From Rotaria sp. Silwood1 (taxonomy: Eukaryota > Rotifera > Eurotatoria > Philodinida > Philodinidae): a stretch of 64,000 bases of DNA. The translations under genes and the position numbers were made by a program. Each line of letters begins with the position of its first letter. Position 1 is the stretch's first letter. Where the stretch lies: the NCBI GenBank assembly GCA_905250075.1, contig CAJNOP010000026.1, positions 503,193 to 567,192 of the forward strand, in the 5' to 3' direction. Below the pieces are notes generated by a model. That model saw nothing but the letters and a program-made list of their open reading frames with translations. It was not told the origin of the DNA and ran no database searches. Shown piece by piece: positions 1 to 11,776 of this stretch.

Positions 1-693
1 ATAGTACCTGGTGATCCACAACCTGATTTACAACATCGTCGAACAACAGTATCTTAATATTTGAAAGGAGAAAATTTCTGTTTGAGTTTTTTTTTCACAT
101 AAATTGACTCACTGCCATCGTTTGCATTAAGATAAGTCATACATGCTTGACAGTCTGAAACTAGTGTTGCCTGGTGAACAGCACAATCTGGATTATGTGC
201 AGTACAATCAAAACAATATAATGATGACGTTTTCCCTTCTGATCGATTTCTTAATTGAACTCGTTTGGAAGGTTTGTCTTTTTCAATAGCTGAAATTACT
301 TCTGTTATTAATAATGTAACCGATGAATGCCTTTACCTAAGAGTTTCTGGTCTGAATGAATACCATTGCATCTATCTGTCGAACACACGTATGCTTTGTG
401 ACTTTTTTTATTATTGCAATCATCCAAACAACAGCGTCTCACTATAATATCTTTTTAAATATTTTGATAATGGATTTCATTTTGAAACAATTGAATTATT
501 TTGTTTCCTTACCATTATTGTCTTCATTTAGATAGGTCATACATTCTCCAGCACAATCAACGACATGATTAGTTCTTCCATATCCACAAGATTTATTTCC
601 CGAACATTGATAGCACTTCAAACTTTTACAACTAGTTGGATAGGTGATGAAAACGGCAAATAGTAGAACAATCACAGATGGAGATAGTATCAT
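1..693 (-). CDS. Secreted tandem Ly6/uPAR-domain protein (partial, runs off left edge)
   Basis: Four exons read right to left: 513-693, 337-441, 113-289 and <1-52. All introns are phase 1. The start at 693 gives a hydrophobic signal peptide of about 22 residues ending near TSC. Domain 1 begins LKCYQCSG and closes with VCSTDRCN, the CxTDxCN-type ending of three-finger Ly6/uPAR domains. Domain 2 restarts at LYCFDCTAHNPDC and continues through RRCCKSGCGSP to the window edge. Both domains share the C-x-x-C-MTYLN block and the RRCC block, so the second looks like a duplicate of the first. Ly6 proteins are secreted or GPI-anchored at the cell surface; the anchor region, if any, lies outside the window. 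Family assignment rests on cysteine spacing and is firm; specific function is unknown. Confidence 0.8.
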
Positions 694-828
694 ATTTTTC
701 TTTCTGGACTGTAGTAGTTGATTCTTATGAGTTGTCTTATTTTATTAATAAAATACTAATCTCCGCCCTCATTTGATTTTTCTCTTTTATCAAGAATATT
801 AAAAAAAAACAATTTTATTGACAAACAC

Positions 829-3800
829 TTAAGAAAACGTAGCTTGACTGTCTTCTTCAGTTTCACTTTCTTCCTCTTCAACAGGTAATAAGACACCTGG
901 TTGAAGACTATAACTTGATTGTTCAGGTTCTGTTGTAATTGTGATTGGTTCTTCCTGAGGTGGTGGCTGGTCATGTGGAAGTCGATGTTTTTTGATTTTA
1001 CCAGTTTTACTATCAGTATGCCATAACTCTGGTGACCAAACTTCGGGCACATCATTATCACTAACATTAGTATTTGCCACATTTTGAATATAATTTGTAA
1101 CAGTTGTAGTTGATTTATTTTCGTTTTCACCAGGTGATGGTGTTGATGGCTAAAAAGAATCAATATAGGTTTATTCTCAATTAAATAATAGTCACCTGCA
1201 TACAGAAACGATAAGCTTTTCAATTATTTTCATAGCAAGGTGCGTATAGACTATATGACCATAGAATATTCTTACGTATCAAATTATTTAGGATCATTCA
1301 AGGTAATCGAAACTTTTGATATGAAATAAAAATTAAGATAGGATTTATATGAATTCAGTTTCTCATCAGAAGAAAAACACAAATCACAATATTTTGCGGT
1401 CTTGCTTTATATATCATTCTCGTTTTTTTACAAACTGCTAGGAGTAAAGTTTCATAACGAAGATTAACTAATTACTTTAGACCAGAGTTTACAAACTAAA
1501 GTTATATTAGCCATCATAAACAGAAAGTTTTAATATTTTCTCTGGATTTTTTTTCTTTTAATGTAGTATCCAAAAATTCACCAAGAATGACTATGTATTA
1601 TATACTATTGATTTCAGTATTTATACAACAAATGTCAATTTTCTTAGAGCTCACAACCATTCAGTATATTCTTACATCATAATTATAAAACACACATATG
1701 ATGCGATTTACTCTTTTTTTTTTGTAAAAAACGTTACAGGAAAAAATTCAAATTTTAATATTCTATACAGTAAATTAATACTAAAGCGTACACACTTCAC
1801 ACTCATGCTCATCTGTATTATCAATTAAACTTCAACATACAATTAAGTCATAATAACAATAATCAAAATATTTTGTTTATACAATCATGATATCTTTTAG
1901 TACCGGATTGAAAAAATCCTATTTCAATCTCAACAATATTTTAAACTCTCTTGTCATATATATTCAAATGAAAATTATTTCTAAAGACAAAAAATTAATT
2001 TAAACAAAATCAACTTACTTTATCCAATAATGGTGCAATTAATCGTTCCATAGCAGCTGCTAAACGTAGATCTTTTTCTAGATTCATTATTTTTTCTAAT
2101 ATTGTATTTTTTGTATTTAATTTTCGAACTTCATTTCGAATTTCTTGTACAATAGGAACATCTTGATTCAAATTACAATGATAAGCTTCCAATGCTTCTT
2201 TTAATGATCTAATAAGAGAGAAGATATTTCTTTTGATGGAAAAATTTTCTTTTCTCATCTTACTGAACAACAATAGGTTCTTTTTCAATTAAAAGTCGAC
2301 TTTGTAATGTATCAATAATATCTTCACTTGCTTTTTCTAATAGAACAAGAGCATTTGGTGATGCTGCACGTACTAATGGACTTTTATCATATCGAACAGC
2401 CCATAAAAGAACACTTCGACATTTTGCATTTGTCATTCCATATAAACCAAGTGCTAAATATATTATTAATAAAAAACAAAATATATATAATTGAAAGATA
2501 AATTAACCTTCAACAGCTGAATATCGAACTTTTTCAATTGGATCAAATTCAATACGATCAATAAGTAAATTTCTTATGGTTTCATCACGTAATTGTAATC
2601 TATATGTTGTACGACAAGCATGATCACGTACACTAACATGAGTATCTTTAAAACATTTTAAATATGGTTGCATTAATTTAGCTGTTAAAACACCTGAAAA
2701 AATATTTTTATAGATAAAAAACAAAAAGAAAAATATATTAAATAAATATTTCAATAAACAAACCAAGATAACCAATAAGTTTAAGTGCTTCAACACGATC
2801 TTGCCAATGATGACTTTGTAAACGTAAAACAACTTCTTCATGTACTGCTTGACCACAACCACATTTACCTAATGCTTGACCAGCTACACGACGTACACTA
2901 CTATTCATATCTTGCCACATAAGATGAATTAATTTTTGTGTTATATCCTATTAAAAAAAATATTTTATTTAAAACAAAAAATAAAATATTTTTTTTTTTA
3001 ATTTGTTTTTACTTTATTTGGTCGAGATTTAAGTAATGGAAATAGTTTACAAGCAACAATTCGATCAGTAGAATCAGCAGAATTTAAATATTCACCGGCT
3101 AAACTATATACGAGATTCTATTGAAAATAATAAGAAAGAAAGAAAGAAATATTTTGATTGAATTTTTATTTTTATTTACCGTTCGTTGACTTAATCTAGC
3201 TAACGCAAGAATAAGTTGTTCTCGTGTTAATTCATCTTCAGCATCAAAATAATTTTTTAATAATTCATGTATTATATCTGATGTTGAGTAATTAAGACTA
3301 GCTAAACATTGTGCAGCTGTTAATTTATCATCAGGATTACCATTAGCAACACATGAACGAAGAATAACTTCTACCTAAAAGAAAAAGCGAATCAAAATAT
3401 TTCAATTAAAAAAAAAACTTTTTTTTGTTAAAAATAATACTTGTGAAGAAAACCGATGTAATGTAACAAGTGCAATAGCAGCAGCTGTTCGTACACGTTC
3501 ATTGGAATCATTAAGTAAAGATTCAATTGATTGAAGTAATTTTTCAGGAAGAAGATGAACTTTTAAACCCAGATCTACATAATAAAAATACGTTTTTCTT
3601 TTTTTTTTATAGCATTTAAACCTTATTGCATTTAGTACCTATTTCTTTTTGAGTAAGATATTGAGCAGCTCGACTACAAACAACAATAGCAGTAAAACGA
3701 ACCTAAATAAAATAAAATTTAACTATTATATTTATTAATCATACCAAAAAAAAAATAGTAAGAAACAAACATGTGGATGTATATCATGTAAATCTTCATA

Positions 3801-6757
3801 GAGTTCTTCAACATCAGCATCAAGCCATTGACATCCAACTTGCCACTTACGTCTCCATTCTTAAAAATAACAAGAAAACAAATTTTTTTTTTTTTCTATA
3901 AAATATTCTAAAATGATTTACCTTCAATAATTCGACTAATAGTTGTATTGGATTTTAATATTTGATGTAATCGAGAATCTGATGTTGATGGCATAAGCCA
4001 TGATAATGATAAATCATTAACATCAGGTGATCGAGGTGGATGCTAAAAATATGAATAAAGAATTTCTTTTTTTTTTTATATGTTTAACTTTAATTTTAAA
4101 ATTAAAATTAGTTCAAGCAAAAGAAGAAGAGCTACTAAGAGTACATGAAATAGCAGAAAAACCTGAGCAAAAAAAGCTTGAATTGCTGCTGCTCTATTGA
4201 TTTCATGTTCTGACATGGGCATTTGCAGGTGAGGACTCTAAAAATTAGTGTAAAAAAACATGTGATTTCGTGTAAAGACACATTTAATTCGTGCTAGAAA
4301 AGGATATAAAAGGTATTCAAATGGAATAAGCCAATTTTTCATAATGAAAATACCATATCTTTAACTTCAGGTAATGCTTTCCAACGACGAAAACCTCGTG
4401 TTGGTTTTTGTCGATCAAATGCAGCTGATGAATCAATTTGAAGAGCTAAATTAAAATGAATAATTAATTATTGTAATATTAACAATAAGATTTTTACTTG
4501 TAGCTATTGAATCAGGATCAGGTGGAAGTTGTTTTTGAAGAACTTTATCAAATTGAAGTTTATCCGAAAGAACAATAACACCTGGTTCATCTGTTGGTTT
4601 ATGAATATTATTACCTAAATGAATTTTATTTTTGTTGACTTTATTATAATTATAGATGAACTAATATTTCTTTTACCAAGAAGCATTGCTTGTTCATATG
4701 GATGATCTGTTCGATAGACTGTACTTAATATTTTATTTGACATTATATCATAAAACGATGTTTCACGACGTATCAATGTATTTCCTGTAACTATTTGTTG
4801 AGATGGACGAATATGTGCTGTTGCTAATTGAAGATCGTATATTGATTTTTAAAAATTTAGATATTTTTCAAATAGTCCTACCATCTTCTTTTTTCTCTTC
4901 TTTTGCTCGTCGTCGTAAACCACGTGGTAAACGATACAATGGAATTTCTCGTTTAGGTATATCAGCATCTTTTTCAGGTATTTGACTTTGTAATCTAAAT
5001 AGAAAAATGATGTTTAGTAAGTATATTAATAAGTATCGCTTCTTCTAACTTGTTCGAATCATATTCTTCGACTTTTTTCTCTTCATCATCAGTCGTTGGA
5101 ATCTAGAAAAAAAGACTACTGTAGATTAAAACAACAAGATACATATTCATTTGATCATTTTACCAATTCCATTTCTTGTGGATTTGGTAATTTTGTGATA
5201 TGATATGTTTTTTTTAAATATTCAATTAATCGACCTCGACGATCATCTATAAATAAAATTAAGCACATAGAATTTGATCTAGTCTTAAATAATAAATTTT
5301 TAGTATCAGAATATATGTTAAGGCAGATAAGAGTTTTCATGAAATTATCAGCAACGTTCCAGTTTAAAATAAATAATATTTTCCAGATCGATATCGAAAT
5401 GTGATATTTATTCTTTTCTGTATCAAAAAAGTTATTTACAAAAGAAATCCTCCAGTTGACAAATCGATATTGAGTTAAAACTGCTTGTGTTATGTAAACT
5501 CAAATGATCTATGAATACTCTGAAAATAATTCGGATCTTTAGCTTATTACTGCGATTTCTATGACGGTTTTGAAACGAATTTCGTAATCATAGAAATATT
5601 GACTTTCGAATTTCAACTTGAAACTTTGCGTAGAAACATATCTGAGCAAGGGTAGTTTTAGATCTTTCAAATTTGCTTCAGTCTTGCATGATGAACATCA
5701 AATCTGCCGGTTTATATGAACAATATCAACAAAAAGCTATTATTATAGTTATATCTTTGGATAGAAATAGCAACAAGATCGAGAATATTTAAAATAAACT
5801 ATTCTCGCTAAGGTCTGTTTCTATACAAACTGTCAAGTTGAAATGCGAAAATCAACTTTTCTAGTACTCCTCCGGGGACTACAGAATTCATTTAAAAGAA
5901 TACTGTAAAGATGCTATATCTTTACAGCATTTTTCTTGAAAGTAAATATCTCTTTCATTCGATTGTCTATAGTCGTGCAAATTTAAAGTCATGGCGATAA
6001 AGTAATAATTACATTCAAACAGTATCTACTTACCATCATGAACATGTTTTAATATAATAAATTTAGCTGTATTTTCATCCATATGTTCAAACATATACTT
6101 ATCCCAATTTCGTTCCATTTGAGCAAAATCTTTTTCTGCTATAATTCTTGCTTGTTGTTCTATATTATCCTGACCACGTCGTATTCCACCTGTATTTTCA
6201 CTAGTTTCCTCTGGTGATTCTGATCGTGTTGTGGGTGTTAAATGATCATCTATAATTTGTTGTTTAGAATCTTGAATATGTTCATCGTAATCATCAATTT
6301 CAGTCATATAAAAAAGTGATTGTTGTGGTCGAAATTTTACTGGTTCGATTGCAATAGGTTTTTGTGCTAAAACTCGACGTGCATGTTCCCATCTTGCTTT
6401 GGATATTGTCAGTGGAACAAGTGGTTGTAAACGACGAGGTGGTCGTGGTGAACTACTTATTTCACGAGTTGGAACATATAATGATCGACCATTATAATTT
6501 GTAAATGATATAGTTGATGGACAGATTTTTTGTACAACATCAGCATCAAATTCAAGTCCACTACTAACAAATGATAGTAGATTTGATTCCACTGGTTTTT
6601 TATCATTTAAAAATGGATTAGGTTTTAGTAATTTCTAATAAAATAAATGAATTAAAAATTTATTTAGTAAGAAAAAAAAAATAATAGTATTGTTGCATTA
6701 TTTTTTTACTTCTGGAATGGGAATATTTGGTAAAGATTTTATCTTTATTGTTGCCAT
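829..6757 (-). CDS. HEATR4: HEAT repeat-containing protein 4-like
   Basis: Twenty exons splice in frame to about 1035 residues: 6710-6757, 6034-6634, 5164-5246, 5050-5102, 4882-4994, 4677-4823, 4498-4614, 4354-4445, 4163-4237, 3922-4042, 3771-3859, 3639-3702, 3441-3574, 3180-3374, 3013-3117, 2764-2947, 2508-2693, about 2264-2453, 2019-2208 and 829-1149. The ATG at 6757 opens MATIKIKSLPNIP. Residues of roughly 480-860 are helical HEAT repeats, for example DMNSSVRRVAGQALGKCG and KDTHVSVRDHACRTTYR. The N-terminal third is low-homology and Pro/Arg-rich; the last exon ends in an acidic tail (EEEESETEED). Length is close to human HEATR4 (about 1026) as I remember it, and HEATR4 tracks with ciliated cells. 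Another HEAT-repeat protein cannot be excluded. It is divergent from the ADP-ribosyltransferase gene across 292 bp. Confidence 0.7.
5517..5835. repeat. Interspersed repeat family R1, copy 1 (HEATR4-like intron 2)
   Basis: Shares blocks with copies at 22104-22500, 40955-41340 and 58800-59060: TCGAATTTCAACTTGAAACT, then about 110 bp later a TTTATATGAACAAT block, and then AGCAACAAGATCGAG followed by TATACAAACT. No open reading frame and no clear terminal repeats. Confidence 0.6.
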
Positions 6758-7049
6758 TAAACAAGAAAATAATTATTTTTCTTTTTTCTTGATTAATATA
6801 AAGAATTCTTTTTATTTGTATTTCAATAATAAGAATCTATTTTCAATCCATTTTTATTCCAGTTACCTTAACAAATCCTCTATTTTGCTTTTAAAATAAG
6901 ACTTATTGGTTATTATGCACCAATCTGTATTGTCAGAACGAAATATGACGTCATATGTGCTTACATATATTCACAACTACATTACTCAAGACTAAAATTT
7001 TGGTTTTTTTTTTGATACAAGTAACTGAATTTATTTTTATTTTAAGATT
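6758..7049. promoter_or_regulatory. Divergent intergenic region, HEATR4-like / ADP-ribosyltransferase
   Basis: The 292 bp between two opposed start codons must hold both 5' untranslated regions and probably a shared promoter. It is poly-A/T rich. No specific factor site is claimed. Confidence 0.4.
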
Positions 7050-10000
7050 ATGACTGATAGAATGGATACTAGTATGGAATATCCATCATTTGATCTTCAA
7101 TCAATTCATGTTTCATTTGAGGTAGATTTTATTCTTTATATTCAAAAAAAAACAGAAAATAAATTAATAAAATTCGAAATTAAATTTCATCTTTTTCTAT
7201 TTAGGAACGACGTTGGTTAGTAAAACAAAGATATTTACATAAGTTAGATAATTTAATACAACCAATTGTTGATCTTCACAAAGCAATTCAGCACAATGAC
7301 CAATGTAAGTAGACATATTTGAAAACCGTGTTTGTTTTATTTTTTATTTAACTCAGAATGAGTTATTTTTTGAAATCAGAAACATATCTAAATGATAGTT
7401 TCATAGAGATTCACAAAACTTCACTATCTCTACTCTTGAAATATAATGATCTTGAGTTTTTATCGTTAGAAAAACAAAATCAGATATAAAGTATTAATCG
7501 ATATTTCCCACTGAAGGTATTTTCTCAATAACTGAATAGTATTTCGAAAATTTCATCATGTTAAATTCGATCAGATACAAAAAATATCATTCATAGTAGA
7601 CATAAGCACAGTCAACTTTTTTTATATCTCGGACGTTGGCTGAGAAAAATTTTCTAACACTTACCCTAATTTGTAGCCATTAGAAATATAACCAGAAATT
7701 TCCCAAGGAGGTGTGTGCACACCAGTAGGAAAATAACTTCTTTGTTTCTCAAAAAAGATTATTATCCATAGCTCCACCCAATCGTTTTTCGCCATGGGAG
7801 TGTACAAGCACTCCTGGCTATGCCCCTGCCTGCAGGATAGACTAACTCTGCACATTTCTAGTTCATAGGTTAAATCTACAGTTATGTAGACTTATATTAT
7901 AAAAATTCATGCTTTTTTTATGAAAAATTCAAAATCAAAATTAGGATACTTTTGAATAATTTAGTATATCGATTTTCATATCATTAATGATATGACATTT
8001 TACTTCTTAATAATGAATATCTTAGTCTACCTAGCTGTTTGTATTCTTGAAGTTTTCTAAGAACGGATACACTTATTATACAGATAATGAGAAACATTAT
8101 TCAAAAATAAAAATTCATTTACATTACGATATTTTTTCTGTAACAAGGTTTACTATCAAAGAGAATGAATGATTCAATTACATTTCGTGATGTATTTTCT
8201 ATGAACATTGACTTCATCTAAAAAGTAATAATGTTCCGAGCAATGGGAGTGCCAAGGATATAAGCTCAATTCCAGTGGTCTCGAGACATTCATGCTAAAA
8301 TAAATAAGGAATATTATTATCTCCATTGAGAATTCTCTTAGAATAATAATTGATTTAAAATTCTCTTTAGTTTCTATCATATCAACATCATTATCATCTT
8401 CATCTATGATACCAATAGTACGCTTGGATGATGAACATCCTCTATATTATGTTAGTATTTTAAATATTTTTCTATAATTTTTCTACTAAATTTTATTTTA
8501 CATAAATAGTCATCTGTTGTGAATGGTTGTACAGATAATCAAATTGATCAATTTCGTCTTCATAATCAACAAATGTTTCAATTAATATTTAATGATTTAT
8601 CTACTAATTTAAATTATCGTATATTCATTATTATAATCGAAGGATTTATTTTTTATTCATCTCAAACAGCAGTAAGAATTTAATGAAGTTTTCATTAAAA
8701 GGAAAAAAAGTTCAATATATTCATAAAATTTAGATTTATATTTCTAGAAACAATATAACTCAAGTATAACACATGAAATGCATAGATGTTTATCATCATT
8801 TGATACATATATACGATCACGTTCATCAAAATTAACTAGTCTTTTATCATTCTTAACTAAATTATCGATATCATCTTATACAATTGTTCATACAAACAAT
8901 GAAAATAATGTTGGCATACTTTTTCAAGTATTACCTAAAGTCCATTATTTTTTAACTCCAACAACACCGTATAATTCAATAATAGCTGTTGATCAATATG
9001 CTAAACATATTATTTCACCTGAAGAACTTCGTTTTATTGATTATACTATGAATATAAACAATAAATCTGATTCAAGATCTGTTGTACTTCAATCACCAAC
9101 TTATACATCTCCAAATGTAACACTTCCTTTTAATGGACCACTAGGAGGAAAAAATGGATCGTTGACACCATTTCCTCTTCTTTTTCAAGTTTATCATTCA
9201 TTACCAATTATATATCCATATGATAATAGTAAGTCAAACGATGAATATTTCATACAAAAAAAACAAAACACAATGGATGTTTTTTTTTTCTTTTCATGTC
9301 TTTAGATATGGTATATAGTCAAAAATATCCTACATTTTGGACGGGTAATGTTCATACTAATGAAAATAGTGATGCTTTATTTCAAGTAATTACACTTGAT
9401 ACAAATTCACCAGAATTTTTATTTGTTCAACGATTATTTTATAAAACAGTTTCTGAAACAGATATTAAAATTGCAGTAGTAAGTATTAATTTTAATTTAC
9501 ATTACAAAAAAAAAAAAAACTAATAAAACAGAAGAATATTAACAAGGAACACTTGACTTTTTGAATATATTCCACTATTGAAATGTATGAAATTACATCA
9601 AATTTGTTAGTTTATCTTCGATACTTTTTCTTCATCTGCGAAATACTTAATATCTCATGAAAGAAACGAAGCTTATAAAAGGTTCAATTTGATGTGTGTA
9701 TGCAAGCATATTCTCTAAAATTTTGAAATAAAAACGAATCATTGTGTTTGAATAAGTAATTTCTCTTGTATTAGAATCGTATTATTTGATTTACTATATT
9801 CTTGATTTAATTAAAGCTTAATTAATTATCTTAAGAAAAGAGTTCGATCAATCATATTCAATGTATGATTGATATACTTAGATCTGGATTTATATTGACC
9901 AGGTGCATATAGTACGACTCGATGGACTTTAATCTGTGTGTCACAAATAAACTTTTATTTTTTCCCTAAGAGAAAAGAGTTTAAAAACAAATAAAATGTG

Positions 10001-11776
10001 TTCATGTGTCATCATGCTTTGTCTAACATAAGATGTAATAAATTTGTTACTAAATACGTTCTAAAAGAGCACAATGTGCTTGACACGACGGATTAATTTA
10101 CTTTGATAAATCTTCATCCTAAAGTATCTGAAAAGTTCTAATTTCGAAATCTATTGAGTCACATATAGAATTTCCTTAAAAAAAATCGGATTTTTTTTTT
10201 AGATTATATAGTGCAAAGTACGGATCAAAGTCGACAATTGAAATATTGTCATGATATATAAATGTGTCTCTCCTTTGACTCGGATAATTTTTTTTTTTAT
10301 TTTTTTTCCAATAATATGATGTGTTTCGCAATTTGAATCATTCGTGCCTACTTGAGAGAACCTATAAATAACTTTGTCATTGAGTTTGATAGAGCACTAA
10401 ATTGTTTACAAAATGATAAGCTTCAAGTCTATCAAACACATCAATTCAACACAGTTCTATTAGTTCTTTCTATGTTGATGAAAGAATTAGTTTTATCCTA
10501 AGCTTAAATTCACAGTGGAGATTAAGTATTATGCATTTCTCCGAAAGATTAATTATACTCATTTTGTGTTGACATGTTTGATAGCCTTAAAACACATAAT
10601 TTTGTAAAGAATTTTGCACTCTATTAGACTGAATAATAAAAATAATTATATGGTGCCAACTTTTGGCATGAATGATTGAAATAGTGGATTCGTTTGATAT
10701 TATTCTAAAAAGAATGAGAAAAATTAATTACAATCAATGTAACAGAACTTTTATATATACTGAAAATATTTTCAATGGAAATAATGATTTTTTTTTATAC
10801 TTTTTTCAATTGTGTACTTTCATACGAACTTTGTATTACGTACGTACAAAAAATCAAGTTTCTCACTGTCAATCATTTAGATGGTATTATAGATTTTGGC
10901 ATTAGAAGTTTTTAGATACTTTAAAATGAACATTTGTCAAAGTAAATTAATGTCTTGTGTCAGGCATCTTCTTCTCTTTTAGAAGATGTAGAATTATTAC
11001 ATTTCGCATTAAACAAAGCATAATAACACACGAACGTATTTTGTTTGTTTTTTCAACATATTTCTCTTAGAGAAAAAATAAAAGTTTATTTATGACATAG
11101 AGACTAAAACTTGTAGAACTTCTATATATTCCCGTCGTGACTATAGATTCTGTCTACGTATATCAATCATTAAAATCTTCTTAGATCTTATTTTTAAATA
11201 GAATGAAAGGAAACAATATTTCCATTGAATGTTATGTCGGAAGCTTGAAGTCTACTATCTCTCTTAAGAATACGAAAGTCATTTTGATTTTTTTCTTGAA
11301 TTTAGATTGAACGTATAGAAAATGCTCATTTATGGGAAAAATTTTGTTCACATCGTTCATATATGCGACGAAAAAATGGACTTAAACATCTCAATGAAAA
11401 TTGGTTCTTTCATGGAACAAAATCTGACAATCATCATCATATAATATCGCATGGTTTTAATCGTTCATATTGCCGTGATCATGTTTTTTATGGTCGTGGT
11501 GTTTATTTTAGTCGTTATGCATGTTATTCATGTCATTATAGTGATCGTCAAGATTTATCTTTTCTATTTTTATGTCGTGTACTTGTTGGTCATCATACAC
11601 CTGGTAGTAATGATATTCGTGTACCACCAACAATTACTTTATCAAATGGAAAATCTATTCAAGCAGATTCAACAACGGATGAAAAAATTCCATATACAAT
11701 TGTTTGTACATTTCATGATGATCAAAATTATCCAGAATATATCATAACATATATGAATAAAGTGAATCAACAGTAA
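7050..11776 (+). CDS. PARP-family ADP-ribosyltransferase (probable mono-ART)
   Basis: Seven exons join to 512 residues: 7050-7121, 7205-7304, 8371-8450, 8510-8671, 8748-9228, 9306-9478 and 11306-11776. The catalytic domain occupies about residues 330-510, mostly in the last exon. Visible motifs are IERIENAHLWEKF, HGTKSD (His392, NAD binding), GRGVYFSRYA (Tyr423) and YPEYIITY near the end. The third position of the usual H-Y-E triad appears to be Ile502, as in mono-ADP-ribosylating PARP10/14/TIPARP-type enzymes, so poly-ADP-ribose synthesis is unlikely. The N-terminal 300 residues match no domain I recognise (no clear WWE, macro or zinc-finger signature). Likely a cytosolic or nuclear signalling or stress enzyme. 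The last intron is 1.8 kb and holds a large inverted repeat. Confidence 0.85.
7670..7840. mobile_element. Possible MITE fragment in ART intron
   Basis: A GC-richer block inside an AT-rich intron. Read on the minus strand, its end GGGGCATAGCCAGGA resembles the CAGTGGCGTAGCCAGG-type terminus of the hAT-like MITE at 20891-21098. It also contains a GGTGTGTGCACACC palindrome. The other end and any target duplication were not found. Confidence 0.35.
9863..11172. repeat. Giant imperfect inverted repeat (foldback), about 1.3 kb
   Basis: The sequence from about 9863 to 10510 reads back on the opposite strand from about 11172 to 10525. Paired blocks include ATGATTGATATAC / its complement near 11160, AATAAACTTTTATTTTTT at 9946 / its complement near 11075, CTAAAAGAG, GAATCATTCGTGCC near 10345 / its complement near 10668, and CTATCAAACACATCAA near 10425 / its complement near 10585. 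Every pair shares the same centre, about 10517. Arms are roughly 70-80% identical by eye with no long spacer. No transposase reading frame is present. It lies wholly in the last ART intron, so the pre-mRNA would fold into a long hairpin. Origin as a foldback/MITE-type element is inferred. Confidence 0.8.

Noticed and set aside
756-1223. 155-codon open frame on the minus strand
   Set aside because: It is a different-frame shadow of the last HEATR4-like exon (829-1149), which joins in phase with the upstream exon.
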